Assembly: GCA_021846225.1 (NCBI GenBank)
Contig: JAJZCG010000021.1
Span: forward strand, 1 to 35,904
Source of the DNA: Pseudomonadota bacterium
GTDB lineage: Bacteria > Pseudomonadota > Alphaproteobacteria > Acetobacterales > Acetobacteraceae
Reading direction: 5' to 3'
DNA length: 35,904 nt
Shown here piece by piece: positions 1-8,814 of this stretch (positions are counted from its first letter, which is position 1; each line of letters starts with the position of its first letter). The notes below the pieces were generated by a model. That model saw only the letters and a list, made by a program, of their open reading frames with translations. It had not been told where the DNA came from and did not search any database. The position numbers and the translations under genes were made by a program.

Positions 1-452
1 GCCAGCAGTCCAGCCATAGCTTCCTGGTTGGCCTGCGCTATCAGTTGTTCAACGCCCCGGCGCCTGCGCCTGCGGTTGCCCCGGTTGCAGCCCCGGTTGC
101 CGCGGCGCCGGCACCGGCTCCTGCGCGCACCTATCTGGTGTTCTTCGACTGGGATAAAGCGAGCCTGACCCCGCGCGCCACCCAGATCATCGCGCAGGCG
201 GCCTCTGACAGCAAAACCCAGGCCACCACGACAATCGACGTGAACGGCTACACCGACACCTCCGGCACCCCGGTTTATAACCAGGGTCTCTCCGTGCGCC
301 GTGCCAAGGCCGTTGCGGCCCAGCTGGTGACGGACGGCGTTCCCGCCTCCGAGATCACCGCCAAGGGCTTTGGCGACACCAACCTGCTGGTGCCAACCGG
401 CCCGGGCGTGCGCGAGCCGCAGAACCGCCGCGTGGAAATCGTGCTTAATTAA
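1..452 (+). CDS. OmpA-family outer membrane protein, 3' part only (copy 1)
   Basis: The gene enters from the left edge; the first complete codon is at 3 and the stop is at 450-452. What is visible is the last beta-strand of an N-terminal barrel, a Pro/Ala-rich hinge, and a full OmpA C-terminal domain of about 105 residues. That domain normally holds the outer membrane to peptidoglycan; the usual ligand-contact residues are present as Asp in GYTDTSG and Arg in LSVRRAKAV. The visible DNA is identical to the end of the next gene (positions 1339-1788), so the two proteins have the same C-terminal half. Whether their N-terminal barrels also match cannot be seen. An intrinsic terminator follows directly. 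The family call is firm; the particular porin type is not. Confidence 0.9.
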   Translation, partial: QQSSHSFLVGLRYQLFNAPAPAPAVAPVAAPVAAAPAPAPARTYLVFFDWDKASLTPRATQIIAQAASDSKTQATTTIDVNGYTDTSGTPVYNQGLSVRRAKAVAAQLVTDGVPASEITAKGFGDTNLLVPTGPGVREPQNRRVEIVLN

Positions 453-499
453 GCGAGGTGTTTACGAAAAACCCCCGGCGGGAAACTGCCGGGGGTTTT
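1..499 (+). repeat. 499-bp perfect direct repeat, left member (partner 1337-1835)
   Basis: Every base from 1 to 499 matches 1337-1835 at a constant offset of 1336. The match covers the end of the barrel, the hinge, the OmpA domain, the stop codon and the terminator hairpin, and breaks at 500. The left boundary lies outside the window. Confidence 0.95.
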
Positions 500-500
500 T
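467..500 (+). terminator. Intrinsic terminator of OmpA copy 1
   Basis: An A-rich, GC-rich arm (467-479) and its complement (488-500) form a 13-bp perfect hairpin with an 8-nt loop, ending in five T. It starts 14 nt after the stop codon. The same hairpin recurs after copy 2. Confidence 0.92.
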
Positions 501-645
501 GCGGCCTGATGAAAACGCCCGCCGCGCAGGCAAGTTGCTTGAATACAACACGAATAAAATGTTGCGGTCCCGTCGCTTTTTTCATTGCTGCGTCCGGATG
601 GAAGGCGTTAGTGATGGTCTATTAAATAACTAATGGGAGACTTTA

Positions 646-1788
646 ATGAAACTGCGCTTAGCCCTTGCCGCCGCCACCTGCCTTGCCGTGCCGATACTGG
701 CGCAGGCGCAGCCGGTCACCGGCCCTTATGTCAGCGCTGAAGGCGGCGTAAACCTGGGAAATTCGTTTAACTACGCTTACTCTCAGATACCCGCCATCCC
801 TCTTCCAACCTTCCCGAATCTGGGGCTACGGCCAGGCGGGCAAGCGCCTACCGGCAAATTCGTCACCCGGCCGTCCTATGCGGGCGACATTGCCATTGGC
901 TACGGTTTTGGCAACGGCTTGCGCGTGCAGCTGGACGGTGATTTTCTCCGCAACACCATCAATAAGGACAATCTGAGCGGCGGACTGGGCAGTTATCCCG
1001 CAACCGGCGGCATGAACACCTACGGCCCCATGGTGAATGTGCTGTATGACATGAGCCTCGGCCTGCCTGTTTACCCCTATGTGGGTGCTGGCGCTGGTTA
1101 CCAGTGGGCGCGCTTTGAAAGCCACATCAGCGATATCAGCAGTTATGGCCACACCGTGGAAGGCACCAGGGGCAGCTTTGCTTATGATCTCATCGCCGGT
1201 CTGGCCTATCCGCTGCCGATGGTGCCCGGGCTCTCCCTCACGGCCGAATACCGCTTCATGCAGCTGACCGCGAGCCGCAACTACGCCTCGTCATCCGTGC
1301 TGCTCGGCGGCGCCTCCGGCGGCCCGGTGAAAATCGGCCAGCAGTCCAGCCATAGCTTCCTGGTTGGCCTGCGCTATCAGTTGTTCAACGCCCCGGCGCC
1401 TGCGCCTGCGGTTGCCCCGGTTGCAGCCCCGGTTGCCGCGGCGCCGGCACCGGCTCCTGCGCGCACCTATCTGGTGTTCTTCGACTGGGATAAAGCGAGC
1501 CTGACCCCGCGCGCCACCCAGATCATCGCGCAGGCGGCCTCTGACAGCAAAACCCAGGCCACCACGACAATCGACGTGAACGGCTACACCGACACCTCCG
1601 GCACCCCGGTTTATAACCAGGGTCTCTCCGTGCGCCGTGCCAAGGCCGTTGCGGCCCAGCTGGTGACGGACGGCGTTCCCGCCTCCGAGATCACCGCCAA
1701 GGGCTTTGGCGACACCAACCTGCTGGTGCCAACCGGCCCGGGCGTGCGCGAGCCGCAGAACCGCCGCGTGGAAATCGTGCTTAATTAA
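646..1788 (+). CDS. OmpA-family outer membrane beta-barrel protein (copy 2)
   Basis: A 380-residue outer membrane protein. It begins with a signal peptide (basic start, hydrophobic core, cleavage likely after AQA near residue 21). An eight-strand-type barrel rich in alternating aromatic residues runs to about residue 245, followed by a Pro/Ala hinge (about 246-273) and an OmpA C-terminal domain (about 275-380) with the peptidoglycan-contact Asp in GYTDTSG and Arg in LSVRRAKAV. The role expected from the family is a structural link between outer membrane and cell wall; pore function is unproven. ATG 646 is supported by GGGAGA at 635-640. The 145-bp gap after the first copy's terminator must hold its promoter; TAAAAT at 555-560 is a possible -10, but I see no good -35. 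The gene has its own terminator. Confidence 0.92.
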   Translation: MKLRLALAAATCLAVPILAQAQPVTGPYVSAEGGVNLGNSFNYAYSQIPAIPLPTFPNLGLRPGGQAPTGKFVTRPSYAGDIAIGYGFGNGLRVQLDGDFLRNTINKDNLSGGLGSYPATGGMNTYGPMVNVLYDMSLGLPVYPYVGAGAGYQWARFESHISDISSYGHTVEGTRGSFAYDLIAGLAYPLPMVPGLSLTAEYRFMQLTASRNYASSSVLLGGASGGPVKIGQQSSHSFLVGLRYQLFNAPAPAPAVAPVAAPVAAAPAPAPARTYLVFFDWDKASLTPRATQIIAQAASDSKTQATTTIDVNGYTDTSGTPVYNQGLSVRRAKAVAAQLVTDGVPASEITAKGFGDTNLLVPTGPGVREPQNRRVEIVLN

Positions 1789-1835
1789 GCGAGGTGTTTA
1801 CGAAAAACCCCCGGCGGGAAACTGCCGGGGGTTTT
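1337..1835 (+). repeat. 499-bp perfect direct repeat, right member (partner 1-499)
   Basis: This is the right-hand copy of the repeat described at 1-499. Identity reaches into the terminator T-tract and stops at 1836, where A replaces T. Identity at silent positions and in the non-coding terminator points to very recent duplication or gene conversion rather than selection on protein sequence. Confidence 0.95.
1803..1835 (+). terminator. Intrinsic terminator of OmpA copy 2, probably bidirectional
   Basis: The same hairpin as at 467-499, with a T-rich tail to 1840. It has a run of A on the left as well, so it can also stop transcripts arriving on the minus strand from the NTF2-like gene that ends at 1863. 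Confidence 0.9.
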
Positions 1836-1862
1836 ATTTTGGGCCGGTTATACGAGCGTGGA

Positions 1863-2330
1863 TTACAACCCCAGCTCACTCAAACCCGGATGATCATCGG
1901 GGCGCCGCCCCAGGGGCCAAAAAAACTTTCGCTCCGATTCCTGAAGTTTCAGATCATTGATGCTGGCGTGCCGGTGGGTCATGTAGCCATGCTCGTTGAA
2001 GGCCCAGTTCTCATTGCCATAGCTGCGGAACCACTGGCCGGCGGCATCGTGCCATTCATAGGCGAAGCGCACGGCGATACGGTTTTCCGTGCAGGCCCAA
2101 AATGCCTTGATCAGCCGGTACTCCAGCTCAACCGCCCATTTGCGCTGCAAAAACGCGCGTACCTGCTCATGCCCGCACAGGAACTCGGCGCGGTTACGCC
2201 AAAGCGTGCCGGGCGTGTAAACCGGGACGACGCGCTCAGGGTCGCGCGTGTTCCAGGCATCCTCCGCCATGCGGATTTTTTGCACCGCCGTCACGGGGGT
2301 GAAGGGCGGCAGAGGAGGTCTGGTTTCCAT
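1863..2330 (-). CDS. NTF2-like / DUF1348 family protein
   Basis: A 155-residue soluble protein resembling the DUF1348 branch of the NTF2/SnoaL-like fold: an N-terminal helix ([13 protein letters not shown]), then strands with [19 protein letters not shown] and a C-terminal IND-LKL-ESERKF stretch. Members have a cone-shaped fold with an internal pocket; their substrate is unknown and nothing here reveals it. The start at 2330 lies two bases after the ssb stop, so it is the second gene of a likely ssb transcript and may share its SOS control. It converges on OmpA copy 2. Family confidence is good; no function is assigned. Confidence 0.85.
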   Translation of the reverse strand: METRPPLPPFTPVTAVQKIRMAEDAWNTRDPERVVPVYTPGTLWRNRAEFLCGHEQVRAFLQRKWAVELEYRLIKAFWACTENRIAVRFAYEWHDAAGQWFRSYGNENWAFNEHGYMTHRHASINDLKLQESERKFFWPLGRRPDDHPGLSELGL

Positions 2331-2332
2331 GA

Positions 2333-2818
2333 TCAGAACGGGATCTCGTCGTCCATATCGTTGCCGGGGCGCGTGTCCCAGCCGCCGGTGGCGCGCGGGG
2401 CGGGCGCACGCGCGGGGGCGGCGGCACGCGGCTCGCGCGGTTCGTAGTCGCCGCCGCCGGCGTTCGGGTTCTTATCCAGCAGCACCAGCTCACCGCCGAA
2501 GCGGCCGATCATCACCTCGGTTGTGTATTTCTCCTGGCCGTCCTGCCCGGTCCACTTGCGGGTCTGCAATTTCCCCTCAATGTAGACTTTCGATCCCTTG
2601 CGCAGATATTTCTCCGCGACCTCGCCCAGCCGGTCGTTCATGATGACCACGCGGTGCCACTCGGTCTGCTCCTTGCGCTCGCCGCTGGCTTTGTCATTCC
2701 ACGTATCGGAGGTGGCAATCGCGAGATTGACGATCTTCAACCCTGACTGGGCGTTGCGCACTTCCGGGTCTTTCCCGAGATTGCCCACCAGAATCACTTT
2801 ATTCACACTACCGGCCAC
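2333..2818 (-). CDS. ssb: Single-stranded DNA-binding protein, GTG start
   Basis: A 161-residue SSB. The OB fold (about residues 1-110) opens with [18 protein letters not shown], followed by a Gly/Ala/Pro-rich flexible linker and the acidic tip DMDDEIPF that recruits repair and replication partners. I chose GTG at 2816-2818 because GAGGAGGG lies at 2823-2830, four bases upstream, and because the family begins at this residue. An ATG at 2869 would add a 17-residue tail that the family lacks and that runs through this ribosome binding site. It is transcribed away from uvrA, with a LexA box in the shared control region, and is followed by the NTF2-like gene. Confidence 0.95.
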   Translation of the reverse strand: MAGSVNKVILVGNLGKDPEVRNAQSGLKIVNLAIATSDTWNDKASGERKEQTEWHRVVIMNDRLGEVAEKYLRKGSKVYIEGKLQTRKWTGQDGQEKYTTEVMIGRFGGELVLLDKNPNAGGGDYEPREPRAAAPARAPAPRATGGWDTRPGNDMDDEIPF

Positions 2819-2888
2819 CAGGCCCTCCTCTACTTTAAATTGTTCACCAGCGTAGCGCATTATTTGCATTCCGGCCAGCCGAAGCGGT

Positions 2889-2917
2889 TTGCATTCTACG
2901 CGGCGACACCATATCCT
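2889..2917 (+). promoter_or_regulatory. Candidate uvrA promoter
   Basis: TTGCAT (2889-2894) and TATCCT (2912-2917) are spaced by 17 bp on the plus strand. Transcription would begin near 2924, inside the LexA box. The hexamers are imperfect; position relative to the operator is the main support. Confidence 0.5.
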
Positions 2918-2921
2918 GCAA
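2893..2921 (-). promoter_or_regulatory. Candidate ssb promoter
   Basis: On the minus strand TTGCAG (2916-2921) and TAGAAT (2893-2898) are separated by exactly 17 bp. The -35 directly abuts the LexA box at 2922. The predicted transcript starts near 2886, about 68 nt before the GTG start of ssb. Confidence 0.55.
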
Positions 2922-2936
2922 GAACATTACACGAAC
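2922..2936. promoter_or_regulatory. LexA operator (alphaproteobacterial SOS box)
   Basis: The direct repeat GAAC-N7-GAAC (2922-2925 and 2933-2936) matches the LexA site described for Alphaproteobacteria. It lies 14 to 28 bp before the uvrA ATG, covers the predicted uvrA start point and abuts the predicted ssb -35, so LexA bound here could repress both divergent genes. Confidence 0.85.
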
Positions 2937-2949
2937 ATCTGGTGCAAGC

Positions 2950-5826
2950 ATGGCTGAGCAAAATAACGCGGGCTTTATCACGGTCCGCGGCGCGCGCGAA
3001 CACAACCTGAAGAACATCGATATCGCGATTCCGCGTGAGCAGCTCACCGTCATTACCGGGCTTTCCGGCTCGGGCAAATCCTCGCTGGCGTTTGATACGA
3101 TTTATGCCGAAGGCCAGCGGCGCTATGTCGAGAGTCTGTCCTCCTATGCACGGCAGTTTCTGGAGCTGATGGGCAAGCCGGATGTGGACTCAATCGAGGG
3201 CTTGTCGCCCGCAATTTCCATCGAGCAGAAAACCACCTCGAAGAATCCGCGCTCCACGGTCGGCACGGTGACGGAAATTCATGATTATATGCGGCTTTTA
3301 TGGGCGCGCGCGGGGGTGCCGTATTCACCCGCGACCGGCCTGCCGATCGAGGCGCAGAGCGTGGCGCAGATGGTGGACCGCGTGATGGCGATGAAGCAAG
3401 GCACCAAGCTGTTGCTGCTGGCGCCGGTGATCCGCGACCGCAAGGGCGAGTATAAAAAAGAGCTGGCCGAATTACAGCGCAAGGGCTTCACGCGCGCGAA
3501 GGTTGATGGAAAACTCTATGAGATCGACCAGGTTCCCGCGCTCAACAAAAAGCTGAAACATGAGATCGAGGCGGTGGTGGACCGCATCGTGGTGAAGCCG
3601 GGGCTGGAGCAGCGGCTGGCCGATTCATTCGAGACCGCCTTAGGACTTTCCGACGGCATCGTATATGCCGAGGGGGCTGATGATGGCGTGCGCACGGTGT
3701 TCTCCTCGCGCTTCGCCTGCCCGGTGAGCGGCTTCACCATCGAGGAGATCGAGCCGCGGCTGTTCAGCTTCAACTCACCGCATGGCGCCTGCCCGGTGTG
3801 CGACGGGCTGGGCCATGAGGTATTTTTTGACCCGCATCTGGTGGTGCCTGACGAGCAGCGCAGCCTGGAGGATGGCGCGGTGATGCCATGGGTGAACTCG
3901 CTCTCGCCCTATTACACGCAAACCCTGGCGAGCCTGGCCAAGCATTTCAAAATTAAGATGACCACGCCTTGGGAAAATTTGCCCGAGGCCGTGCGCGATG
4001 CGATTTTATACGGCACCGGCAAGGCCGAGGTGGCGTTTTCCTACAAAGACGGCGCGCGCGCCTACACGGTGACGAAACCGTTTGAAGGCGTGATAAAAAA
4101 CCTCGAACGCCGCCTGCGCGAAACCGATTCCGCCTGGACGCGCGAAGAACTCTCCCGCTACCACGCCGAACGGCCCTGCGGCACCTGCCACGGCGCGCGG
4201 CTGAAGCCGGAGGCGCTGGCCGTGCGGGTCGCGGGGAAAAACCTGGCCGAGGTGGCGGAGCTTTCCATCTCCGCCGCGCGGGAATGGTTCGAGGGTGTGG
4301 CCGCCACGCTGACTCCGCAGCGGCTTGAAATCGCCCGGCGAATCTTGCGCGAGATCAACGAGCGTTTGCAATTTCTGCTGGATGTGGGCCTGAATTATCT
4401 AACCCTGGCGCGCGGATCGGCGACACTTTCGGGCGGCGAGAGCCAGCGGATCCGTCTGGCCAGCCAGATCGGCTCGGGATTAACGGGCGTGCTGTATGTG
4501 CTGGACGAACCAAGCATCGGCCTGCACCAGCGCGATAACGAAAGATTGCTGGGCACGCTGCAACGTTTGAAACGCCTGGGCAACACCGTGCTGGTGGTGG
4601 AGCATGATGAGGATGCGATCCGCGCGGCGGACCATCTGATCGACATGGGGCCGCACGCCGGCATGGGCGGCGGCCATGTGGTGGCGCAGGGCACGCCGGA
4701 ACAGGTTGCGGCCAACCCGAAATCGCTGACAGGGGATTATCTCTCCGGCCGGCGCAATATTCCCGTGCCGCACCCCAGGCGCGAGGTGAAGAGCAGCCGT
4801 GTTTTGAAGGTTATAGGCGCCAGCGGCAACAACCTGAAAAACGTGTCGGCGGAATTTCCCCTCGGCGTGTTCACCTGCATCACCGGCGTCTCGGGCGGCG
4901 GCAAATCAACCCTGGTGGTGGACACGCTCTACAAAGCCGTCTCGCGCCGGTTGATGGGCTCAGGCGAGGTGCCCAGCCCGTTCGAGCGGCTGGAAGGGCT
5001 GGAACAGCTCGACAAGATCATCGACATCGACCAATCGCCGATCGGGCGCACGCCGCGCTCCAACCCCGCGACCTATACCGATTTATTCGCGCCGATCCGT
5101 GACTGGTTCGCCGAAATGCCCGAGGCGCGCACGCGGGGATACAAGCCGGGGCGGTTTTCCTTCAATGTGAAAGGCGGGCGCTGCGAGTCCTGCCAGGGCG
5201 ACGGCGTGCTGAAAATCGAGATGCATTTTCTGCCCGATGTGTTCGTCACCTGCGATACCTGCAAGGGGAAGCGCTACAACCGCGAGACGCTGGAGGTGAA
5301 GTTCCGCGAGAAATCCATCGCCGATGTGCTGGATATGACGGTGGACGAAGCGCAGGTCTTTTTCAAGGCGGTGCCGAAAATTCATGACCGGCTCTCGCTG
5401 CTCGGCAAGGTCGGGCTTGGCTACATCAAGCTTGGCCAGCAGGCGACCACACTTTCAGGCGGCGAGGCGCAGCGCATAAAGCTGGCGAAGGAGCTGGCCA
5501 AGCGCCCCACCGGGCGCACGCTCTATATTCTCGACGAGCCCACCACCGGGCTGCATTTCGAGGATATCCGCAAACTGCTGGAGGTTTTGCATGCGCTGGT
5601 GGATACGGGCAACACCATCATCGTCATCGAGCATAATCTGGAGGTGATCAAAACCGCTGATCATGTCATCGATCTGGGGCCCGAAGGCGGCGACGGCGGC
5701 GGCCGCATCGTCGCCACCGGCACGCCGGAGGATATTGCCGCGAACAAGGCGAGCCACACCGGGCGGTTTCTGGCGCCGCTGCTGGCGGCAAAACCGGCCA
5801 AGCCACGCCGCAAGGCAACGGCTTAA
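2950..5826 (+). CDS. uvrA: Excinuclease ABC subunit A
   Basis: A 958-residue UvrA, close to the usual 940. It is the damage-sensing ATPase of nucleotide excision repair, acting as a dimer that loads UvrB on DNA. There are two ABC modules. The first has Walker [10 protein letters not shown] (residues 37-45) and signature [12 protein letters not shown]; the second has GVSGGGKST (from 646) and [12 protein letters not shown]. The first zinc module shows CPVC (near 281) and CGTC (near 410); the second shows CESC (745) and CDTC (768). All catalytic features are intact. The start at 2950 gives the usual N-terminus, although the Shine-Dalgarno sequence is weak. It is controlled by the LexA box just upstream and converges on ratA with an 11-bp gap and no visible terminator. 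Confidence 0.98.
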   Translation: MAEQNNAGFITVRGAREHNLKNIDIAIPREQLTVITGLSGSGKSSLAFDTIYAEGQRRYVESLSSYARQFLELMGKPDVDSIEGLSPAISIEQKTTSKNPRSTVGTVTEIHDYMRLLWARAGVPYSPATGLPIEAQSVAQMVDRVMAMKQGTKLLLLAPVIRDRKGEYKKELAELQRKGFTRAKVDGKLYEIDQVPALNKKLKHEIEAVVDRIVVKPGLEQRLADSFETALGLSDGIVYAEGADDGVRTVFSSRFACPVSGFTIEEIEPRLFSFNSPHGACPVCDGLGHEVFFDPHLVVPDEQRSLEDGAVMPWVNSLSPYYTQTLASLAKHFKIKMTTPWENLPEAVRDAILYGTGKAEVAFSYKDGARAYTVTKPFEGVIKNLERRLRETDSAWTREELSRYHAERPCGTCHGARLKPEALAVRVAGKNLAEVAELSISAAREWFEGVAATLTPQRLEIARRILREINERLQFLLDVGLNYLTLARGSATLSGGESQRIRLASQIGSGLTGVLYVLDEPSIGLHQRDNERLLGTLQRLKRLGNTVLVVEHDEDAIRAADHLIDMGPHAGMGGGHVVAQGTPEQVAANPKSLTGDYLSGRRNIPVPHPRREVKSSRVLKVIGASGNNLKNVSAEFPLGVFTCITGVSGGGKSTLVVDTLYKAVSRRLMGSGEVPSPFERLEGLEQLDKIIDIDQSPIGRTPRSNPATYTDLFAPIRDWFAEMPEARTRGYKPGRFSFNVKGGRCESCQGDGVLKIEMHFLPDVFVTCDTCKGKRYNRETLEVKFREKSIADVLDMTVDEAQVFFKAVPKIHDRLSLLGKVGLGYIKLGQQATTLSGGEAQRIKLAKELAKRPTGRTLYILDEPTTGLHFEDIRKLLEVLHALVDTGNTIIVIEHNLEVIKTADHVIDLGPEGGDGGGRIVATGTPEDIAANKASHTGRFLAPLLAAKPAKPRRKATA

Positions 5827-5837
5827 GGAAAGCCCGC

Positions 5838-6335
5838 CTATTTGCCCGCGATGCCGAGCGGGAGGGGCTGGCCCTCAACCGCCTGCGCCGGCGGGCCGTA
5901 TACCGTGCCTGCGCGCTTGAGGAATGCCGCGACCATGCGATGCACCGCCTCGGTGAACACGACGCCGATGGCTTTTTGCAGAATAACGTTGCGGAATTCG
6001 AAATCGACGTAGAAATCCACCAGGCAGCCCTGCGGGTGCGGGGCAAAATGCCAGCTGTTGTTCAGATATTTGAACGGGCCGTTCTGGTATTGCACCTTGA
6101 TCTCGCAAACCCCCTCGGCATCCTGCGGCAGAATCGTCACGCGGGAGGTGAAGCTCTCGCGGAACGGGCCGAAGCCGATGCTCAGATCGGCGACCAGCAC
6201 ATTATCAACATGGCTGCGGATGCGCGCACCGGCGCACCAGGGCAGAAATTGCGGGTATTTACCGACATCGGCCACCAGCGCCGAGAGCTGCGCCGGGGTA
6301 TAAGGGACCAGCTTCTTCTCGGTGTAGGTGGGCAT
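5838..6335 (-). CDS. RatA / COQ10-like START-domain protein
   Basis: A 165-residue protein of the SRPBCC/START superfamily, RatA-COQ10 branch. Matching features are the N-terminal PYTPAQLSALVADVGKYPQF, then PWCAGARI, the strand DLSIGFGPFRESFTSRV, and the long C-terminal helix HRMVAAFLKRAG. Family members bind ubiquinone-like lipids (COQ10) or were reported to block 70S ribosome association (E. coli RatA); in an alphaproteobacterium the quinone role is the likelier reading. Its ATG overlaps the lipA stop by one base (TGATG), so translation is coupled to lipA. The lipA-ratA pair is common in Alphaproteobacteria, which supports a respiratory role rather than a toxin role. Confidence 0.88.
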   Translation of the reverse strand: MPTYTEKKLVPYTPAQLSALVADVGKYPQFLPWCAGARIRSHVDNVLVADLSIGFGPFRESFTSRVTILPQDAEGVCEIKVQYQNGPFKYLNNSWHFAPHPQGCLVDFYVDFEFRNVILQKAIGVVFTEAVHRMVAAFLKRAGTVYGPPAQAVEGQPLPLGIAGK

Positions 6336-7285
6336 CAGGCCACCAATTTGCGGGCGCGCGCCTCACGCAGGGCGGCGAAGTCTGAGTCCGCATGGTAGGA
6401 GCTGCGGGTGAGCGGTGTCGCCGAGACCTGCAGGAAGCCTTTGACGCGCGCCATCAGCGCGTATTCCTCGAACTCCTCCGGCGTCACGAAGCGGTCCACC
6501 GCCGCGTGCTTCACCGTGGGTTGCAGATATTGGCCGATGGTGAGGAAATCGACATCGGCGATGCGCAGATCGTCCATCACCTGGCCGATTTCCGGTTTGG
6601 CCTCGCCCAGCCCGACCATGAGGCCGGATTTGGTGAAGATATTGGGGTCGAGCTGCTTCACCCGGTCGAGCAGGCGCAAGGATTGATAGTAGCGTGCGCC
6701 GGGGCGGATGGAGGGGTAGAGCCGCGGCACGGTCTCCAGATTGTGGTTGAACACATCCGGCCGGGCGGCGACGACAATTTCCAGCGCGCCGGGCTTGCGT
6801 AAAAAATCGGGCGTGAGAATTTCGATGGTGGTTGCGGGCGCCGCCGCGCGCACCGCGGCGATGACGGCGGCAAAATGCGCGGCCCCGCCATCGGCCACAT
6901 CGTCACGGTCCACCGAGGTGATGACCACATGGCGCAGGCCCAGCGTGGCGACGGCCTCGGCCACGCGGCGGGGCTCATCGGCGTCCAGCGCGGCGGGAAC
7001 ACCGGTGCTCACATTGCAGAAGGCGCAGGCGCGGGTGCAGATCTCGCCCATGATCATCATGGTGGCGTGGCGCTGGGACCAGCATTCGCCGATGTTGGGG
7101 CAGGCGGCTTCCTCGCATACGGTGGAAAGCTTCTTATCGCGCATCAGCTCGCGCGTCTCATGATACACGGGGCTGGTGGGCGCCTTCACCCGAATCCAGG
7201 CCGGCTTACGGCTGATCGGGTTATCCGGGCGGCCCTGTTTCTCCGGGTGGCGAACGCGGTGGTCGATCTCGATACGGGTGCTCAT
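6335..7285 (-). CDS. lipA: Lipoyl synthase
   Basis: A 316-residue radical-SAM enzyme that inserts two sulfurs into protein-bound octanoyl groups to make lipoate, the cofactor of the E2 and E1-beta lipoyl domains encoded just upstream. The auxiliary [4Fe-4S] cluster ligands are C57, C62 and C68 ([12 protein letters not shown]). The radical-SAM cluster ligands are C83, C87 and C90 (CTRACAFC). The open frame extends back to 7345, but I start at 7285 (MSTRIEIDH). The extra 20 residues would be encoded by a terminator-like hairpin, and 316 aa fits the family (about 320). The gene sits behind lpd and overlaps ratA by one base. Confidence 0.95.
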   Translation of the reverse strand: MSTRIEIDHRVRHPEKQGRPDNPISRKPAWIRVKAPTSPVYHETRELMRDKKLSTVCEEAACPNIGECWSQRHATMMIMGEICTRACAFCNVSTGVPAALDADEPRRVAEAVATLGLRHVVITSVDRDDVADGGAAHFAAVIAAVRAAAPATTIEILTPDFLRKPGALEIVVAARPDVFNHNLETVPRLYPSIRPGARYYQSLRLLDRVKQLDPNIFTKSGLMVGLGEAKPEIGQVMDDLRIADVDFLTIGQYLQPTVKHAAVDRFVTPEEFEEYALMARVKGFLQVSATPLTRSSYHADSDFAALREARARKLVA

Positions 7286-7310
7286 GGCGTGCTTTCTATC
7301 AGTGCCCGGC

Positions 7311-7339
7311 AAAACCCCCAAGCGCCGGGCGCCTGGGGG
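7311..7339 (-). terminator. Terminator-like hairpin between lpd and lipA
   Basis: On the minus strand the arms 7339-7329 and 7325-7315 pair over 11 bp with a single G-U, enclose a 3-nt loop, and are followed by four T (7314-7311). It starts about 10 bp after the lpd stop. The T-tract is short, so partial read-through into lipA is plausible. Confidence 0.7.
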
Positions 7340-7348
7340 CGGCATGCG

Positions 7349-8746
7349 CTAGAAGTGTATAACCTGGCCGTAGGCGTCAAGCACCGACTCATGCATGGCT
7401 TCACTGATGGTCGGGTGGGGGAAGACGGTGTGCATCAGCTCCGCCTCGGTGGTCTCCAGCTGGCGGGCGATGACATAGCCCTGGATCATCTCCGTCACCT
7501 CGGCGCCGATCATATGCGCGCCCAGCAACTCGCCGGTTTTGGCGTCGAAGATGGTCTTGATCAGCCCTTCCGGCTCACCCATGGCGATCGCCTTGCCGTT
7601 GCCTATGAAGGGGAAGCGGCCGATCTTAAGCTCATAGCCCGCCTCTTTCGCCTTCGCCTCGGTCAGCCCCACGCTGGCCACCTGCGGGCGGCAATAGGTG
7701 CAGCCGGGGATGTTGCCGGTCTCGAACGGGTGCGGGTTTTTGCCCGCGATGTACTCGGCGCAGACCACGCCCTCATGGCTGGCCTTGTGCGCCAGCCAGG
7801 GCGGCCCGGCGACATCGCCGATGGCATAAACCCCCGGCTCGCCGGTGCGCCCGAAACCATCCACCACGATATGCGTGCGCTCCACCTTCACCTTGGTGCC
7901 CTCAAGGCCGAGGTTCTCGACATTGCCGACGATGCCGGCCGCCGCGATCACCCGGTCCACGGTGATCTGCTGCTCCTTGCCGCCCGCCTCCACGGTCACG
8001 GTCACATTGTCCGCCCCCTTCACCACACCCTTCACATTAGCGGAGGTGATGATCTTCATGCCCTGCTTCTCGAAGGATTTACGGGCCAAAGCGGAGATTT
8101 CGGCATCTTCCACCGGCAGCACGCGGTCCAGCATCTCCACCACGGTCACCTCGGCGCCCATGTTGCGGTAGAAGCTGGCGAACTCGATGCCGATGGCGCC
8201 CGAGCCGATGACCAGCAGCGATTTCGGCATGGCGGTTGGCACCATCGCCTCGAAATAGGACCAGATGAGCTGGCCGTCCACCTCGATCCCGGGGAGCTGG
8301 CGCGGGCGCGCGCCAGTGGCGAGGATGATGTGCGGCGCGTGCAGCATCGCCTTGGGTTTGCCGTCCGCCCCGTTCACCGCCAGGTGGCCGCCGCCGGTGA
8401 GCCGGCCGTAGCCGTCCACCACGGTCACCTTGTTCTTCTTGAGCAGATGCGCGATGCCCGAGGAAAGCTGCTTGGAGACGCCGCGCGAGCGCTTCACGAT
8501 CTTCTCCAGGTCGAACTGGATGTTATCGGCTGAAAACCCGAACTCGCCCAGATTATGCAGCAGGTGGTTCACCTCCGAAGAGCGCAGCAGCGCCTTGGTG
8601 GGGATGCAGCCCCAGTTGAGGCAGATGCCGCCCAGATGCTTGGCCTCCACCACCGCCACTTTCAGCTTGAGCTGGGCGGCGCGGATCGCCGCGACATACC
8701 CACCCGGCCCACCGCCGACAACTATCAGATCGAATTCATCCGCCAT
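7349..8746 (-). CDS. lpd: Dihydrolipoyl dehydrogenase (E3)
   Basis: A 465-residue flavoprotein that reoxidises dihydrolipoamide on E2 using NAD+. The FAD site is GGGPGGYVAA near residue 11, the redox disulfide is C42/C47 in GGICLNWGCIPTKALL, an NAD-binding GSGAIGIEFASFY motif follows, and the C-terminal HPTISEAMHES carries the catalytic His-Glu pair. It is the fourth gene of the pdhA-pdhB-pdhC-lpd set, 68 bp after pdhC, which indicates an E3 dedicated to pyruvate dehydrogenase, though it may serve other 2-oxoacid complexes too. A terminator-like hairpin follows. Confidence 0.97.
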   Translation of the reverse strand: MADEFDLIVVGGGPGGYVAAIRAAQLKLKVAVVEAKHLGGICLNWGCIPTKALLRSSEVNHLLHNLGEFGFSADNIQFDLEKIVKRSRGVSKQLSSGIAHLLKKNKVTVVDGYGRLTGGGHLAVNGADGKPKAMLHAPHIILATGARPRQLPGIEVDGQLIWSYFEAMVPTAMPKSLLVIGSGAIGIEFASFYRNMGAEVTVVEMLDRVLPVEDAEISALARKSFEKQGMKIITSANVKGVVKGADNVTVTVEAGGKEQQITVDRVIAAAGIVGNVENLGLEGTKVKVERTHIVVDGFGRTGEPGVYAIGDVAGPPWLAHKASHEGVVCAEYIAGKNPHPFETGNIPGCTYCRPQVASVGLTEAKAKEAGYELKIGRFPFIGNGKAIAMGEPEGLIKTIFDAKTGELLGAHMIGAEVTEMIQGYVIARQLETTEAELMHTVFPHPTISEAMHESVLDAYGQVIHF

Positions 8747-8814
8747 GGCTGGCTCCTATAATTATGTGTCGTAACCAGGGAGCTTGCCCCAGATCGAAAT
8801 TCATTCCCAGTTAG

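Noticed and set aside
5838-6335. RatA as part of a toxin-antitoxin system
   Set aside because: No antitoxin-like partner is adjacent and the lipA linkage favours the quinone-binding COQ10 reading.
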